The notes beneath the pieces are model-generated. The model made no database searches and was not told the DNA's origin. It saw only the letters and a list, made by a program, of their open reading frames with translations. The translations under genes were made by a program, and so were the position numbers. Source: an uncultured Collinsella sp. (GTDB lineage Bacteria > Actinomycetota > Coriobacteriia > Coriobacteriales > Coriobacteriaceae). From it: a stretch of 52,779 bases of DNA. Each line of letters starts with the position of its first letter. The first letter of the stretch is position 1. Positions 26,174 to 34,920 of the stretch are shown piece by piece. The stretch covers positions 1-52,779 of the forward strand of contig CAAEDE010000044.1 in NCBI GenBank assembly GCA_900754525.1. Reading direction: 5' to 3'.

Positions 26174-27079
26174 ATGTCCGATTCCGTTGACACGACGGTC
26201 GATACGACCTCGTCGCGCGAGCGCATTAAGCGTGCCCTTTCCCACGGCAAGAAGGGCCGCATCAACAAGGACCTGTCCAACAAGCTCATGCTTGGCGTGT
26301 TTCGTGCCGCTGCCTACATCACCACGCTGGTGCTGGTCGCTATCATCGCCTACGTGGTCATTAACGGCCTGCCGCATATCTCGCTCGACTTTATCTTCGG
26401 TTGGCCCCAGGGCGTCAACGCCGAGGGCGGAATTTGGCCCACGATCGTCTCGACCATCTACGTGACGGCGCTCGCCATGCTCATCTGCACGCCTATCGCC
26501 GTGCTAGCGGCCGTCTATCTGGCCGAGTACGCCAAACAGGGCAAGGTCGTCGAGCTCATCCGTTACGCTGCCGATGCTTTGGCCTCGGTGCCCTCCATCG
26601 TTATGGGCCTGTTTGGCTACGCCTTGTTTGTCGAGGCCATGGGCTTGGGCCTTTCGATGGTCTCTGCCGCTCTGGCGCTGGCACTTTTGATGCTGCCCAT
26701 CGTCATGCGCACCACCGAGGAGGCAATCCGCGCCGTTCCGCGCTATATCCGTTGGGGCGCATATGGCCTGGGCGCTACCAAGTGGCAGGTCGTCTCCAAG
26801 ATCGTGCTTCCTTCGGCCTTTGGCCGCATTGCCACGGGCATCGTCCTTGCCATCGGCCGTGCCATCGGCGAGACCGCTGTGGTGCTCTACACCATGGGCC
26901 AGGCCATCAATCTACCTATTTCGCCGCTCGATTCCGGTCGTCCCATGACCGTTCACCTGTACCTGCTTGCCAACGACGGCATCAACATGAACGCAGCCTA
27001 CGGCACCGCGCTCTTGCTGATGGTGATCATTTTGGCCTTCAACCTGTTTGCGCGCTTCCTGTCGCGCAAGCGTCGCTAG
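26174..27079 (+). CDS. pstA: Phosphate ABC transporter permease PstA
   Basis: A 301-residue permease with six transmembrane segments. It has the PstA loop IRWGAYGLGATKWQVVSKIVLPSA and AIGRAIGETAVVLYTMG, plus PQGVNAEGGIWPTIVSTIYVT in the periplasmic-side region. It forms the channel with PstC. pstB follows after 12 nt with TTAAGGAG upstream of its ATG. Confidence 0.95.
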   Translation: MSDSVDTTVDTTSSRERIKRALSHGKKGRINKDLSNKLMLGVFRAAAYITTLVLVAIIAYVVINGLPHISLDFIFGWPQGVNAEGGIWPTIVSTIYVTALAMLICTPIAVLAAVYLAEYAKQGKVVELIRYAADALASVPSIVMGLFGYALFVEAMGLGLSMVSAALALALLMLPIVMRTTEEAIRAVPRYIRWGAYGLGATKWQVVSKIVLPSAFGRIATGIVLAIGRAIGETAVVLYTMGQAINLPISPLDSGRPMTVHLYLLANDGINMNAAYGTALLLMVIILAFNLFARFLSRKRR

Positions 27080-27091
27080 TTAAGGAGTCCC

Positions 27092-27895
<804 letters not shown>

Positions 27896-27987
27896 TCGGC
27901 GCGACTAGTCCCAAGCCGATCGGACCTGGTCCGGTGCGTATTCACTGTGCGGGCGGCATGACCGCACCCAACTGATTGGAGTGAACC

Positions 27988-28845
27988 ATGCGCAAACTGT
28001 TTTCCCGTCAGCTCATCGAGGCCCGCCACGAGATGCTGAGCATTTACGAGGCCGTCGATCTGGCCCTCCACGATGCCGTGAAGGTCTATGTGACCGACGA
28101 CCGCAAGCTCGCCACCAAGACCAAGAAGCGCACGCTTTCAATCGACGCGCGCTGCGCTAACTTGGAGGCCGTGTGCTACAACCTGATCGCCACGCAGTCG
28201 CCGGTCGCCTCCGACTTCCGCTTGCTGCAGACGATCATCTACGTCGACTTTAACCTGCAGCGCATGACCGATAAGGTTCGCCAGATCTGCCGCGCCACGC
28301 GTCATATGATCAAGGCTGACATCTCGCTGCCCCAGGAGCTCGTCGGTACGGTTGAGGCCGAAGCCGAAGCTGTTTACCAGGTGCTGGGTTCGTCGCTTTC
28401 TGCGCTCGTCACCAATGACATGTCCATCATCTGCAACCTTGCCGTCGAGGACGAGCCAGTGCACGCCGCCTACGAGAAGTTCTTCCGCACCTTTAACCGT
28501 ATGGATACGGGCGACTTTATGGACGACGACAGCAACTATGACGATCTGCGCCGCGCCATCATGGTTTCGCGCTACCTCGATCGCATCGCTTCGATTTCCA
28601 TCGATGCCGCCTGCCGTCTGACCTTCCTGTTGACTGGTCAGCGTATGAATGCCGGCGATATCGCCCGCACTGATGAGGATGAGCTCGAGAGCATGCGCGT
28701 GCCTTCGGGCGAGGGTGTTATCATGAGGCCCGCCGTCGACGCGCACTACGTTGCCAAGGTGCCCGTTAACGAGGTCAGCGAGGGTCTTCGCTACCTGCTC
28801 GATCATCTTGAGGACGAGGACGATGGCGAGGACGACGAGGAGTAA
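27988..28845 (+). CDS. phoU: Phosphate signalling protein PhoU
   Basis: A 285-residue protein with two PhoU three-helix repeats: about residues 1-105 (RHEMLSIYEAVDLALHDAV ... SDFRLLQTIIYVDFNLQRMTD) and 110-215 (NRMDTGDFMDD ... SRYLDRIASISIDAA). Metal-binding E/D-rich motifs are recognisable. The last about 65 residues extend beyond the usual PhoU length (about 220) and end in an acidic run (DHLEDEDDGEDDEE). PhoU damps Pho signalling and links to the Pst transporter. It lies 92 nt after pstB; no phoB/phoR is in the window. Confidence 0.93.
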   Translation: MRKLFSRQLIEARHEMLSIYEAVDLALHDAVKVYVTDDRKLATKTKKRTLSIDARCANLEAVCYNLIATQSPVASDFRLLQTIIYVDFNLQRMTDKVRQICRATRHMIKADISLPQELVGTVEAEAEAVYQVLGSSLSALVTNDMSIICNLAVEDEPVHAAYEKFFRTFNRMDTGDFMDDDSNYDDLRRAIMVSRYLDRIASISIDAACRLTFLLTGQRMNAGDIARTDEDELESMRVPSGEGVIMRPAVDAHYVAKVPVNEVSEGLRYLLDHLEDEDDGEDDEE

Positions 28846-28882
28846 GCAACCCCGTTCGTCGAAAGATTGTAAATACCTAAGT

Positions 28883-28920
28883 GAGCGCGGCCTTGCACAT
28901 GCGGGGCCGCGCTCTTGCGT
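28883..28920 (+). terminator. Terminator-like hairpin after phoU
   Basis: Perfect 10-bp stem GAGCGCGGCC / GGCCGCGCTC (28883-28892, 28905-28914) followed by only a short T-rich stretch. Confidence 0.6.
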
Positions 28921-28964
28921 TAGCATGGGACTACTTGTTTGGCTGTCAGCGGAGGCGATTAGCA

Positions 28965-29702
28965 ATGGATAACTATTTGGACTTGATGCGCGCTCGCCGC
29001 GAGCAGATTCTGGAACGTTTTTATGCGGCGCTCGATCGCGCGGGCCGCCCCCACGACGCCGCGCGCCTCATTGCCGTGTCCAAGACCGTTGGTGTCGATG
29101 AGACCGTTGCCGCCATCCAGGCGGGGTATCGCCATTTTGCCGAGAACCGCCCGCAGGAGCTGGTTCGCAAGCTCACGGGTCTGGCGGAGCATCCGGAGCT
29201 GCCCGAGGTTCGCTTTGATATGATCGGCAACCTGCAGACCAATAAGATCAATGCGGTGCTGGGCTCAGCCGAGCTGATTCACTCGGTGGGTTCGCTGCAT
29301 CTGGCGCAGGCGATCTCGAGCCGTGCTGTCCGCAAGATTGAGGCAGGTGAGCTCGCCGGCCCCCAGCGTGTGCTCATTGAGGTCAATGTGAGTGGTGAGG
29401 AGTCGAAGGGAGGCTTTTCGCCCGATGAGATTCGCGCCGCCGCGGGTGAGCTTGCGGAACTTGAGGGAATTTGCGTGCAGGGGCTTATGACTATGGCGCC
29501 CCGGGGGAATAAGGATGTGGCACGCCGCACCTTTGCGGGGCTTCGTGAGCTGAGGGATGAGCTGGAGACAGCGCATCCCGATTTGAACCTGCCTGAGCTT
29601 TCCTGCGGCATGAGCGAGGACTTTGAGCCTGCCCTTGAGGAGGGCTCTACGCTCGTTCGCCTGGGCAGGGTAGTATTTAGCCCGGAGTTTGCAGTAAAAT
29701 AA
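28965..29702 (+). CDS. YggS/PROSC-family pyridoxal-phosphate homeostasis protein
   Basis: A 245-residue single-domain PLP protein with the alanine-racemase-like barrel. The cofactor lysine is Lys40 in IAVSKTVG. Family motifs are FAENRPQEL, FDMIGNLQTNK, IEVNVSGEESKGGF, GLMTMAP and LSCGMSEDFEPALEEGSTLVRLG. It controls PLP supply and amino-acid balance. GGAGG precedes ATG 28965; longer in-frame extensions run into the terminator hairpin. The position before sepF is the usual one in Gram-positives, here pushed away from pgeF by the pst operon. Confidence 0.95.
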   Translation: MDNYLDLMRARREQILERFYAALDRAGRPHDAARLIAVSKTVGVDETVAAIQAGYRHFAENRPQELVRKLTGLAEHPELPEVRFDMIGNLQTNKINAVLGSAELIHSVGSLHLAQAISSRAVRKIEAGELAGPQRVLIEVNVSGEESKGGFSPDEIRAAAGELAELEGICVQGLMTMAPRGNKDVARRTFAGLRELRDELETAHPDLNLPELSCGMSEDFEPALEEGSTLVRLGRVVFSPEFAVK

Positions 29703-29762
29703 GGCTCTGAAGTGCGCACTGATTATCGGGGCGCCTGCACTAAACCGCGAGAGGACACAACC

Positions 29763-30485
29763 ATGGGCTTCCTTGACGAGATTAAAAATAAGATGCACCT
29801 GGGCGGCCAGCAGGGTTACGACCAGGGTTATGGCCAAGACGACGACTACGGCTACGATGACGGCTACGACGATGGCTATCAGAACAACGGCTACAGCGGT
29901 GCTTCGGGCGAGGGCTTCTACACCCAAGACGAGCCGAGCAACGGCCTGCTGGGCCAGACGCGTCGCGGTGAAGCTGAGTCGGTTGCCGTGTATACGCGCT
30001 CCGGTCAGCTGGTCGGCGATGACTCCCGCCATGCCACGACGTATAACCCGCCTTCGCGCTCGCAGGACAGTGTTGCGAGCGGTTATCGTCCTGGTGCCTA
30101 TGATACGCCGTCGAGCTACGCCGAGAACACCCGCGCCCGTGCCGCCGCTGCGCCCGCGCCTGCACCGAGCGATGCCTCGGCCTATGCGAGCAATATCATC
30201 AACGCCACGCCGCAGCTGCCGGCCTATGTCCTGCGCCCCGAGAGCTATGACGACGTGGAGACCGTGGTGCGCCGCGTTCGCACCAAGCAGCCTGTCGCAC
30301 TGATTTTTGTGGGCGTTCGCACCGAAGTTGCCAAGCGCGTCTTGGACTTCTCTTACGGCTTTGCCTGCGGTCTGGGTGCCACGGTCAAGGAGGTGGGCGA
30401 CCGCGTGTTCATGGTGCTGCCCGCCGGTTGCGAGGTCAAAGATTCCGATCTCAAGAAGCTTCGTGCCGACGGCTACCTCAAGTAA
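29763..30485 (+). CDS. sepF: Cell division protein SepF
   Basis: A 240-residue protein. The N-terminal amphipathic membrane-targeting helix is MGFLDEIKNKMHLG. A long disordered linker follows, starting with a Gly/Tyr/Asp-rich run (about residues 18-45, repeats such as DDGYDDGY) and then an Ala/Pro-rich part. The conserved SepF domain is about residues 155-235 (VLRPESYDDVETVVRRVRTKQPVAL, DFSYGFACGLGATVKEVGDRVFMVLP). SepF anchors FtsZ to the membrane, taking the role of the absent FtsA. GAGAGGA precedes the start. Confidence 0.95.
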   Translation: MGFLDEIKNKMHLGGQQGYDQGYGQDDDYGYDDGYDDGYQNNGYSGASGEGFYTQDEPSNGLLGQTRRGEAESVAVYTRSGQLVGDDSRHATTYNPPSRSQDSVASGYRPGAYDTPSSYAENTRARAAAAPAPAPSDASAYASNIINATPQLPAYVLRPESYDDVETVVRRVRTKQPVALIFVGVRTEVAKRVLDFSYGFACGLGATVKEVGDRVFMVLPAGCEVKDSDLKKLRADGYLK

Positions 30486-30506
30486 AGACAAGACGAGGAG
30501 ATTCCC

Positions 30507-30788
30507 ATCAACATCTACACTATCGTCCAGCTGGTCAACACGCTGTTCAACTTCTATTCCACGCTCATTATCGTCTACTGCTTTATGACGTGGATTCCCA
30601 TGAAGCAGGGTGGTTTGCTTCAGGATATTGCCGCGGTGCTTGATAGCGTGTGCGGTCCGTGGCTTAACCTGTTCCGTCGTTTCATCCCGCCGATGGGCGG
30701 TATCGATTTTTCGCCGGTCGTTGCGATTATTGCGTTGCAGTTGGTGCAGAGGCTGGTTCTGCAGCTTCTTATAGGTATACTCGTGTAG
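30507..30788 (+). CDS. YggT-family membrane protein, apparently starting at AUC
   Basis: A 93-residue protein with two transmembrane segments separated by PWLNLFRRFIPPMGGIDFSPVVAIIALQLVQ, the YggT signature. The natural N-terminus (xNIYTIVQLVNTLFNFYS) begins with codon ATC at 30507, 6 nt after a strong GAGGAG (30495-30500). There is no ATG, GTG or TTG in frame between the sepF stop and ATG 30585, and a start at 30585 would delete most of the first membrane helix. The family sits between sepF and divIVA in many Gram-positives and is thought to act in division or membrane shape. ATT 30501 is a second non-standard option, but it abuts the ribosome binding site. Confidence 0.85.
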   Translation: MNIYTIVQLVNTLFNFYSTLIIVYCFMTWIPMKQGGLLQDIAAVLDSVCGPWLNLFRRFIPPMGGIDFSPVVAIIALQLVQRLVLQLLIGILV

Positions 30789-30849
30789 AACTGACTTAGT
30801 AACTTACGTCGGGCGTGTAGCGCCGAGGCGATGAAAAAGGAGACTTGTT

Positions 30850-31524
30850 ATGGCTATTACCCCTGCAGACATCCAGGCTCAGACTTTCTCTGAGGCCAAG
30901 CGTGGCTACGATCCTGCCGAGGTCGACGTCTTCTTGGAGACGCTGTCCTCCGAGGTTGACGCTATGCTCGCTAAGATCGTCGACCTTAAGGGTCGTCTGA
31001 CTGCTACCGAGCAGCAGCTTGCCGATGCGCAGGCTCAGCTTGCCCAGGCTCAGGATGCCACCGCCCAGGCCGTTCCTGCCGCCCCCGTGGCTGCTCCCGC
31101 CCCTGACTTCTCCGCTCAGGAGCGCCAGATTTCCGCTGCCCTGATCGCTGCCCAGCAGACCGCTGAGACCATCGTCAACGATGCCAACGAGAATGCTGAG
31201 CGTATCCGCAACGAGGCTGACGCCAAGGCCCGCGAGGTTATCCGCCAGGCTCTGACTGAGAAGCAGGCCGAGCTCGAGGAGATTGATCGTCTCAAGGCTT
31301 CCCGTGAGGAGTTCAAGGCCGAGTATCTCAAGCTCATCCAGCACTTCATGGACGATGCCCAGAACTCCTTCCCGGCCGACCTCATGGCCTCCACGCCGGT
31401 CGGTTCTGCCGCTTCTCCTGCAGTGACTGTTCCCGCCGAGCCGCTGCCCGTCGCTGACCCGGTTGTCCCCGTGGCCGATCCCTTTGCCCCGATTGACAAC
31501 TTCGCTGCCGACGACCTGGACTAA
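30850..31524 (+). CDS. divIVA: DivIVA-domain cell division/polarity protein
   Basis: A 224-residue coiled-coil protein. The N-terminal lipid-binding DivIVA domain is ITPADIQAQTFSEAKRGYDPAEVDVFLE. A first coiled coil (about residues 35-75), an Ala/Pro linker (about 76-95) and a second, long coiled coil (about 98-170) follow, ending with a Pro/Ala-rich acidic tail (PFAPIDNFAADDLD). DivIVA marks curved membrane at poles and septa. AAAAAGGAG lies before the ATG. It is the last gene of the division block and has a strong terminator. Confidence 0.95.
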   Translation: MAITPADIQAQTFSEAKRGYDPAEVDVFLETLSSEVDAMLAKIVDLKGRLTATEQQLADAQAQLAQAQDATAQAVPAAPVAAPAPDFSAQERQISAALIAAQQTAETIVNDANENAERIRNEADAKAREVIRQALTEKQAELEEIDRLKASREEFKAEYLKLIQHFMDDAQNSFPADLMASTPVGSAASPAVTVPAEPLPVADPVVPVADPFAPIDNFAADDLD

Positions 31525-31550
31525 CATTCGGCCTACAATTTAGTGCCTAG

Positions 31551-31580
31551 AAAGGACCCGCAGCTTGCGGGTCCTTTTTT
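31551..31580 (+). terminator. Intrinsic terminator of divIVA
   Basis: GGACCCGCA / TGCGGGTCC with a 3-nt loop (31554-31574), preceded by AAA and followed by TTTTTT. Confidence 0.96.
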
Positions 31581-31690
31581 ATGACTGTGCCGGGGTGCGT
31601 AACATAAAAACCGAGCCCTGCACATAGTGGCGCAGAACTCGGCGAACGGGTGAGCGGTCAAGGGTAGGTTTTAAGGCATGTCCCAAAAAT

Positions 31691-32221
31691 CTACTTGAGG
31701 AGGAAGTCGGAGAGGGGAATGGTGCGGGCCTCGCGATGCTCGGGATCGGCGATGTGGTCGGCGGGATAGCCACAGACGAGCATGTGATAGGGATAGACGC
31801 CCTTGGACAGATTGAACTGCTCCTGTGCCACCTCAGGCTTAAAATGGCATACCCAGCACGTTCCCAGGCCCTGCTCGGTGGCCTCCATCATCATCTGATC
31901 GCAGACGATGGACGTATCGATTTCGCTGGAATTCATCTGGTCATAGGGGCGCATCCAAGCGTCATCGGTAACGCTGCAAATAAGGAAGACAAGCGGAGCC
32001 CCAAAGATAGACCCATCACGAGCAAACCGAGGCTGACAAGCAGCAGCCTTCTCCAGAAGCTCAGACGTATCCAGCACCATCACACGGGTTGGATGGTTAT
32101 TGCAAGCAGAAGGAGCAATACGCCCAGCCTCAACAATGGCATCCACCACAGCCTGCTCAACAGAACGGTCCTCAAACGAACGACAAGAATACCGAGACCG
32201 AGCCAGATCCAAATACGACAT
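31691..32221 (-). CDS. Nitroreductase-family flavoprotein
   Basis: A 176-residue FMN-dependent oxidoreductase fold. The family opening is RSRYSCRSFEDRSVE, with SACNNHPTRVMV and the late GTCWVCHF region (MMMEATEQGLGTCWV). It is a short nitroreductase without the usual second partner gene. The start is set by GGAGGG on the minus strand. It is convergent with divIVA. The substrate cannot be told from sequence. The upstream gap contains repeated CAGCCAAA octamers and a long hairpin. Confidence 0.9.
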   Translation of the reverse strand: MSYLDLARSRYSCRSFEDRSVEQAVVDAIVEAGRIAPSACNNHPTRVMVLDTSELLEKAAACQPRFARDGSIFGAPLVFLICSVTDDAWMRPYDQMNSSEIDTSIVCDQMMMEATEQGLGTCWVCHFKPEVAQEQFNLSKGVYPYHMLVCGYPADHIADPEHREARTIPLSDFLLK

Positions 32222-32507
32222 ACAAGCCCTCCAACAATTAAAAATCAAACAAATCCAAGGTAACCCAAAGAGTACCCAAGGCAGCAACCAGCCAAACGCT
32301 CATCAAGGGCCAAAGTATCCGAACGGGTACCAATGGTCCCTTCAGCCAAACCCCCATTGCGCTAAAACTATCAGCCAAAGTTCCCAATGGCGGTACGTAA
32401 GGGAGCGGGCCCGACCGCTAATAACCTTTTGAACGACTCTGCTTGCAGCCGGAGTGAAAAAGGTTATTAGCGGTCGGGCCCGCGACCGGTGGGAAACGTA
32501 CCCCCAA
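32222..32507. other. Region upstream of the nitroreductase with repeated octamers
   Basis: No gene seen. CAGCCAAA (TTTGGCTG on the nitroreductase strand) occurs at 32289-32296, 32343-32350 and 32372-32379, and a related GGGCCAAAG at 32308-32316. The long hairpin at 32405-32483 occupies the end next to the DUF47 gene. Confidence 0.5.
32405..32483. repeat. Long hairpin with perfect 26-bp arms
   Basis: Positions 32405-32430 (GCGGGCCCGACCGCTAATAA then CCTTTT) are the exact reverse complement of 32458-32483, around a 27-nt loop. GC-rich ends face outward and the TTTT/AAAA faces the loop, which is not the layout of a simple terminator. It sits 25 nt after the end of the minus-strand DUF47 gene. 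Confidence 0.9.
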
Positions 32508-33131
32508 TTAACTGTTCTTCATGACAATCGAATCCACAACATCGGCCACGTTCTCGCAGCAGTCAGCGCAGTACTCCAGGAAGGCGTAGACGTCACGCCA
32601 AGCGATGACCTCGAGCGGATCCTTGCCGTTAACGTGCAGGTTGCGCATGGCGTTGATGTAGAGCTCGTCGGCCTCGGACTCGATGGTGTTGATCTGGATG
32701 ACCAGCTCGCGCAGCGTTTTGGACTTGCGGTAGTTGGGAAGCTCGACCATCAGGTCTTTCATGGCGCGGCAGGCGTCAGTCACCTTGTGGGCGATGACGA
32801 TGGCGTCGGGATGGATGCTCTGAATGTTGGTGAAGTAGACGCGCTGCACGACGCCCTCAATACGGTCGAGCACGGTGTCGAGCGCGCAGCTCATCAGATC
32901 CAGATCCTCGCGCTCGAGCGGGGTGATAAAGGCGGTGAGCAGGGCGTCTTCGAGCTCGTGGTGCTTCTTGTCTGCCGCATGCTCAATCGCATGCATCTTA
33001 TTGAGCATGTCGTGAATCTGCGCGGGATCGAAGTTCTCAAAAATCTGGGTAAGCAGCTCGGCGGCCTGGACGGCGAGGTCGGCGCAGGCGACGTAGTTGT
33101 CAAAGTAGAACGAATCGGGTTTCTTTGCCAT
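32508..33131 (-). CDS. DUF47-family Pit accessory protein (PhoU-like)
   Basis: A 207-residue all-helical protein of the DUF47/TIGR00153 family (FYFDNYVACADLAVQAAELL, MHAIEHAADKKHHELEDALLTAFITPLEREDL, VEDxADx-like CADCCENVADVVDSIVMK). These proteins resemble one PhoU repeat and are nearly always next to low-affinity Pit transporters, whose activity they are proposed to control. It lies 67 nt downstream of pit on the same strand with GAAAGGA before its ATG, so the two form an operon. Confidence 0.93.
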   Translation of the reverse strand: MAKKPDSFYFDNYVACADLAVQAAELLTQIFENFDPAQIHDMLNKMHAIEHAADKKHHELEDALLTAFITPLEREDLDLMSCALDTVLDRIEGVVQRVYFTNIQSIHPDAIVIAHKVTDACRAMKDLMVELPNYRKSKTLRELVIQINTIESEADELYINAMRNLHVNGKDPLEVIAWRDVYAFLEYCADCCENVADVVDSIVMKNS

Positions 33132-33198
33132 GGGTGGGTCCTTTCGAGGCGAAGACGGGTGGGCGAAGCATTGCAGTCCGGATGGACGCTCGGTTTGA

Positions 33199-34248
33199 CT
33201 AGATGAACATCATGAACAGCTTGGCCATGACAAAGCTGATGAGTCCGCAGGCGGGGAAGGTGAAGAACCAGGTGAACATCATGTCCTTGACCACGCCGAA
33301 GTTGATGGCCGAAAGGCGCTTGACGGCGCCGACGCCCATGATGGCGCAGGTTTTGATGTGCGTGGAGGACACGGGGATGCCGGTAAGGGTGGCAAGCAGC
33401 AAGTTCGCGGCGCCTGCGAGGTCGGCAGAGAAGCCCTGGTACTTCTCGAGCTTGACCATGCTCTGGCCGACGGACTTGATGATGCGCTCGCCGCCCACGC
33501 TGGTGCCGATACCCATAGTGGCCGAGCACAGCAGCATAATCCAGATGGGGATGCCGGCATCGCCGATGCTCGTCTGGCCGTTGGCGAAGGCCACGCCTAA
33601 AAAGAGCACGCCGATGAACTTCTGTCCATCCTGCGCGCCGTGCATAAAGCTCATGGCCGCGGCGCTCGCGATCTGAGCGTATTTAAAGAAGACATTGGCA
33701 CGTCGCCTGTTGGCGGCGGCGAAAAGAATCGAGACGAGCTTGCACAGGACCCAGCCCATGACAAAGCCCAGGCCGATGGAGAGCGCCAGGCCGTAGATGA
33801 CCTTCATCCACTCGTGGACGTTGACGCTGCCCGCACCGCCGAGGGCGATGGCGGCACCGGTCAGGCCGGCGATAAGGCTGTGGCTTTGCGAGGTGGGGAT
33901 GCCAAAACGCGACGCTGTGGCGCCGTAGACGACGATGGAGAACAGCGCCGCGCATAGGCAGGCGAGCGCCATGGTGCTGTTTCCGCCAAAGTCGACGATA
34001 TGTGAGATGGTGTTGGCGACGCTCGCGTTAAAGTGCGTCATGATGAGCACGCCGAGAAAGTTGAATGCAGCGCTCATGAGAATGGCGGCGCGGGCGGGCA
34101 TGCAACGCGTAGTGACGCAGGTCGCGATGGCGTTGGGCGCGTCGGTCCATCCATTGACGAAGATGGCGCCGAGCGCGAGGATCACGGTGACGGCAAGGAC
34201 TGGGTTCGACACAATTTGGCCGAGGAAGGTTGAGAACGTTACGTCCAT
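33199..34248 (-). CDS. pit: Inorganic phosphate transporter, Pit family
   Basis: A 349-residue polytopic membrane protein with about ten transmembrane segments. The duplicated PiT signature is visible: GWTDAPNAIATCVTTRCM in the N-terminal half and SFMHGAQDGQKFIGVLFLG in the C-terminal half. GIPTSQSHSLIAGLTGA and GIPVSSTHIKTCAIMGVG complete the pattern. It transports metal-phosphate by proton symport with low affinity, complementing the Pst system elsewhere in the window. The ribosome binding site (GAGAAAG) is modest. Confidence 0.95.
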   Translation of the reverse strand: MDVTFSTFLGQIVSNPVLAVTVILALGAIFVNGWTDAPNAIATCVTTRCMPARAAILMSAAFNFLGVLIMTHFNASVANTISHIVDFGGNSTMALACLCAALFSIVVYGATASRFGIPTSQSHSLIAGLTGAAIALGGAGSVNVHEWMKVIYGLALSIGLGFVMGWVLCKLVSILFAAANRRRANVFFKYAQIASAAAMSFMHGAQDGQKFIGVLFLGVAFANGQTSIGDAGIPIWIMLLCSATMGIGTSVGGERIIKSVGQSMVKLEKYQGFSADLAGAANLLLATLTGIPVSSTHIKTCAIMGVGAVKRLSAINFGVVKDMMFTWFFTFPACGLISFVMAKLFMMFI

Positions 34249-34472
34249 ATATGGGCTTTCTCGAAGTTTGCAGACACGTTACAAAAACATGATAAATCGT
34301 ATCACCTCCTGCGGGTCTCTTTACCGAGTTCTGATGGGAGAAGTGAACTTTTTGGCACTAAAATTGAATATTAGCCCTGTTGACCGCGGGTGTTCTTTTT
34401 GCTAACACGCCATGCGGACACGTGCGATTACTACGACACTCCAAAACCACAGTCTGTTCGCTTTACAACACG

Positions 34473-34486
34473 CAAACATGTGTTCG
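34473..34486. promoter_or_regulatory. LexA/SOS-box-like operator
   Basis: CAAACATGTGTTCG matches CGAACRNRYGTTYG at 13 of 14 positions and lies 12 nt before the start of the next gene. TTTACA (34462-34467) and GATAAT (34486-34491), 18 bp apart, could be the promoter. That -10 would place the start of transcription almost at the ATG, so the promoter assignment is uncertain. Confidence 0.5.
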
Positions 34487-34498
34487 ATAATAGGAGGC

Positions 34499-34837
34499 AT
34501 GGAATATCGACAGACAGATGGCAAAACTCGGCGCGTGCACAAGCAGTATGTGGACGTCGTGGCTCGCATCCTCGCGGGCGGACAGGTCGTGCCGGTCACC
34601 GTCTGCTGGGTCGACGGTCGTTGCTTTACGATTGACGAGATTGTCGCGACCGCCGGGTTTGGCCTGACGGTCCACGGCATCCGTACGGCGACCTATAAGG
34701 TTCGTTTTGGCGGGCACGCGACCGAGTTGTATCTGGAGGACCAGACGCGCGAGCGGGCGGACGGCTCGCAGGCTCACGTGATGCGTTGGTGGGTCTGGGC
34801 ATTCGACCGTACACTCGAGAGTGAACGCCGCAGGTAA
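34499..34837 (+). CDS. Small protein of unknown function behind an SOS-like box
   Basis: A 112-residue soluble protein with predominantly beta character: HKQYVDVVARILAGGQVVPVTVCWVDGRCFTIDEIV, then TYKVRFGGHATELYLE and RWWVWAFD. The pattern (a strand giving VWVDGR-F-IDEI, then an R-x-GG segment, then a W-rich strand) resembles small proteins often annotated DUF6504-like, which can occur with Y-family polymerase genes. This resemblance is from memory and unproven. AGGAGG selects the start. It is a single gene between pit (divergent) and the BI-1 gene. Confidence 0.7.
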   Translation: MEYRQTDGKTRRVHKQYVDVVARILAGGQVVPVTVCWVDGRCFTIDEIVATAGFGLTVHGIRTATYKVRFGGHATELYLEDQTRERADGSQAHVMRWWVWAFDRTLESERRR

Positions 34838-34920
34838 GAGCGCGCGGCATTCGGGTACAATGGCAGGAATCTTGTCATCTGCTGTGCCGTCTTTCACGGC
34901 GCTTTGTGAAAGGACGAAGT

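Noticed and set aside
32405..32483. MITE or insertion-sequence remnant
   Set aside because: No target-site duplication, no transposase fragment, and the interior is only 27 nt; same for the element at 46460-46588.
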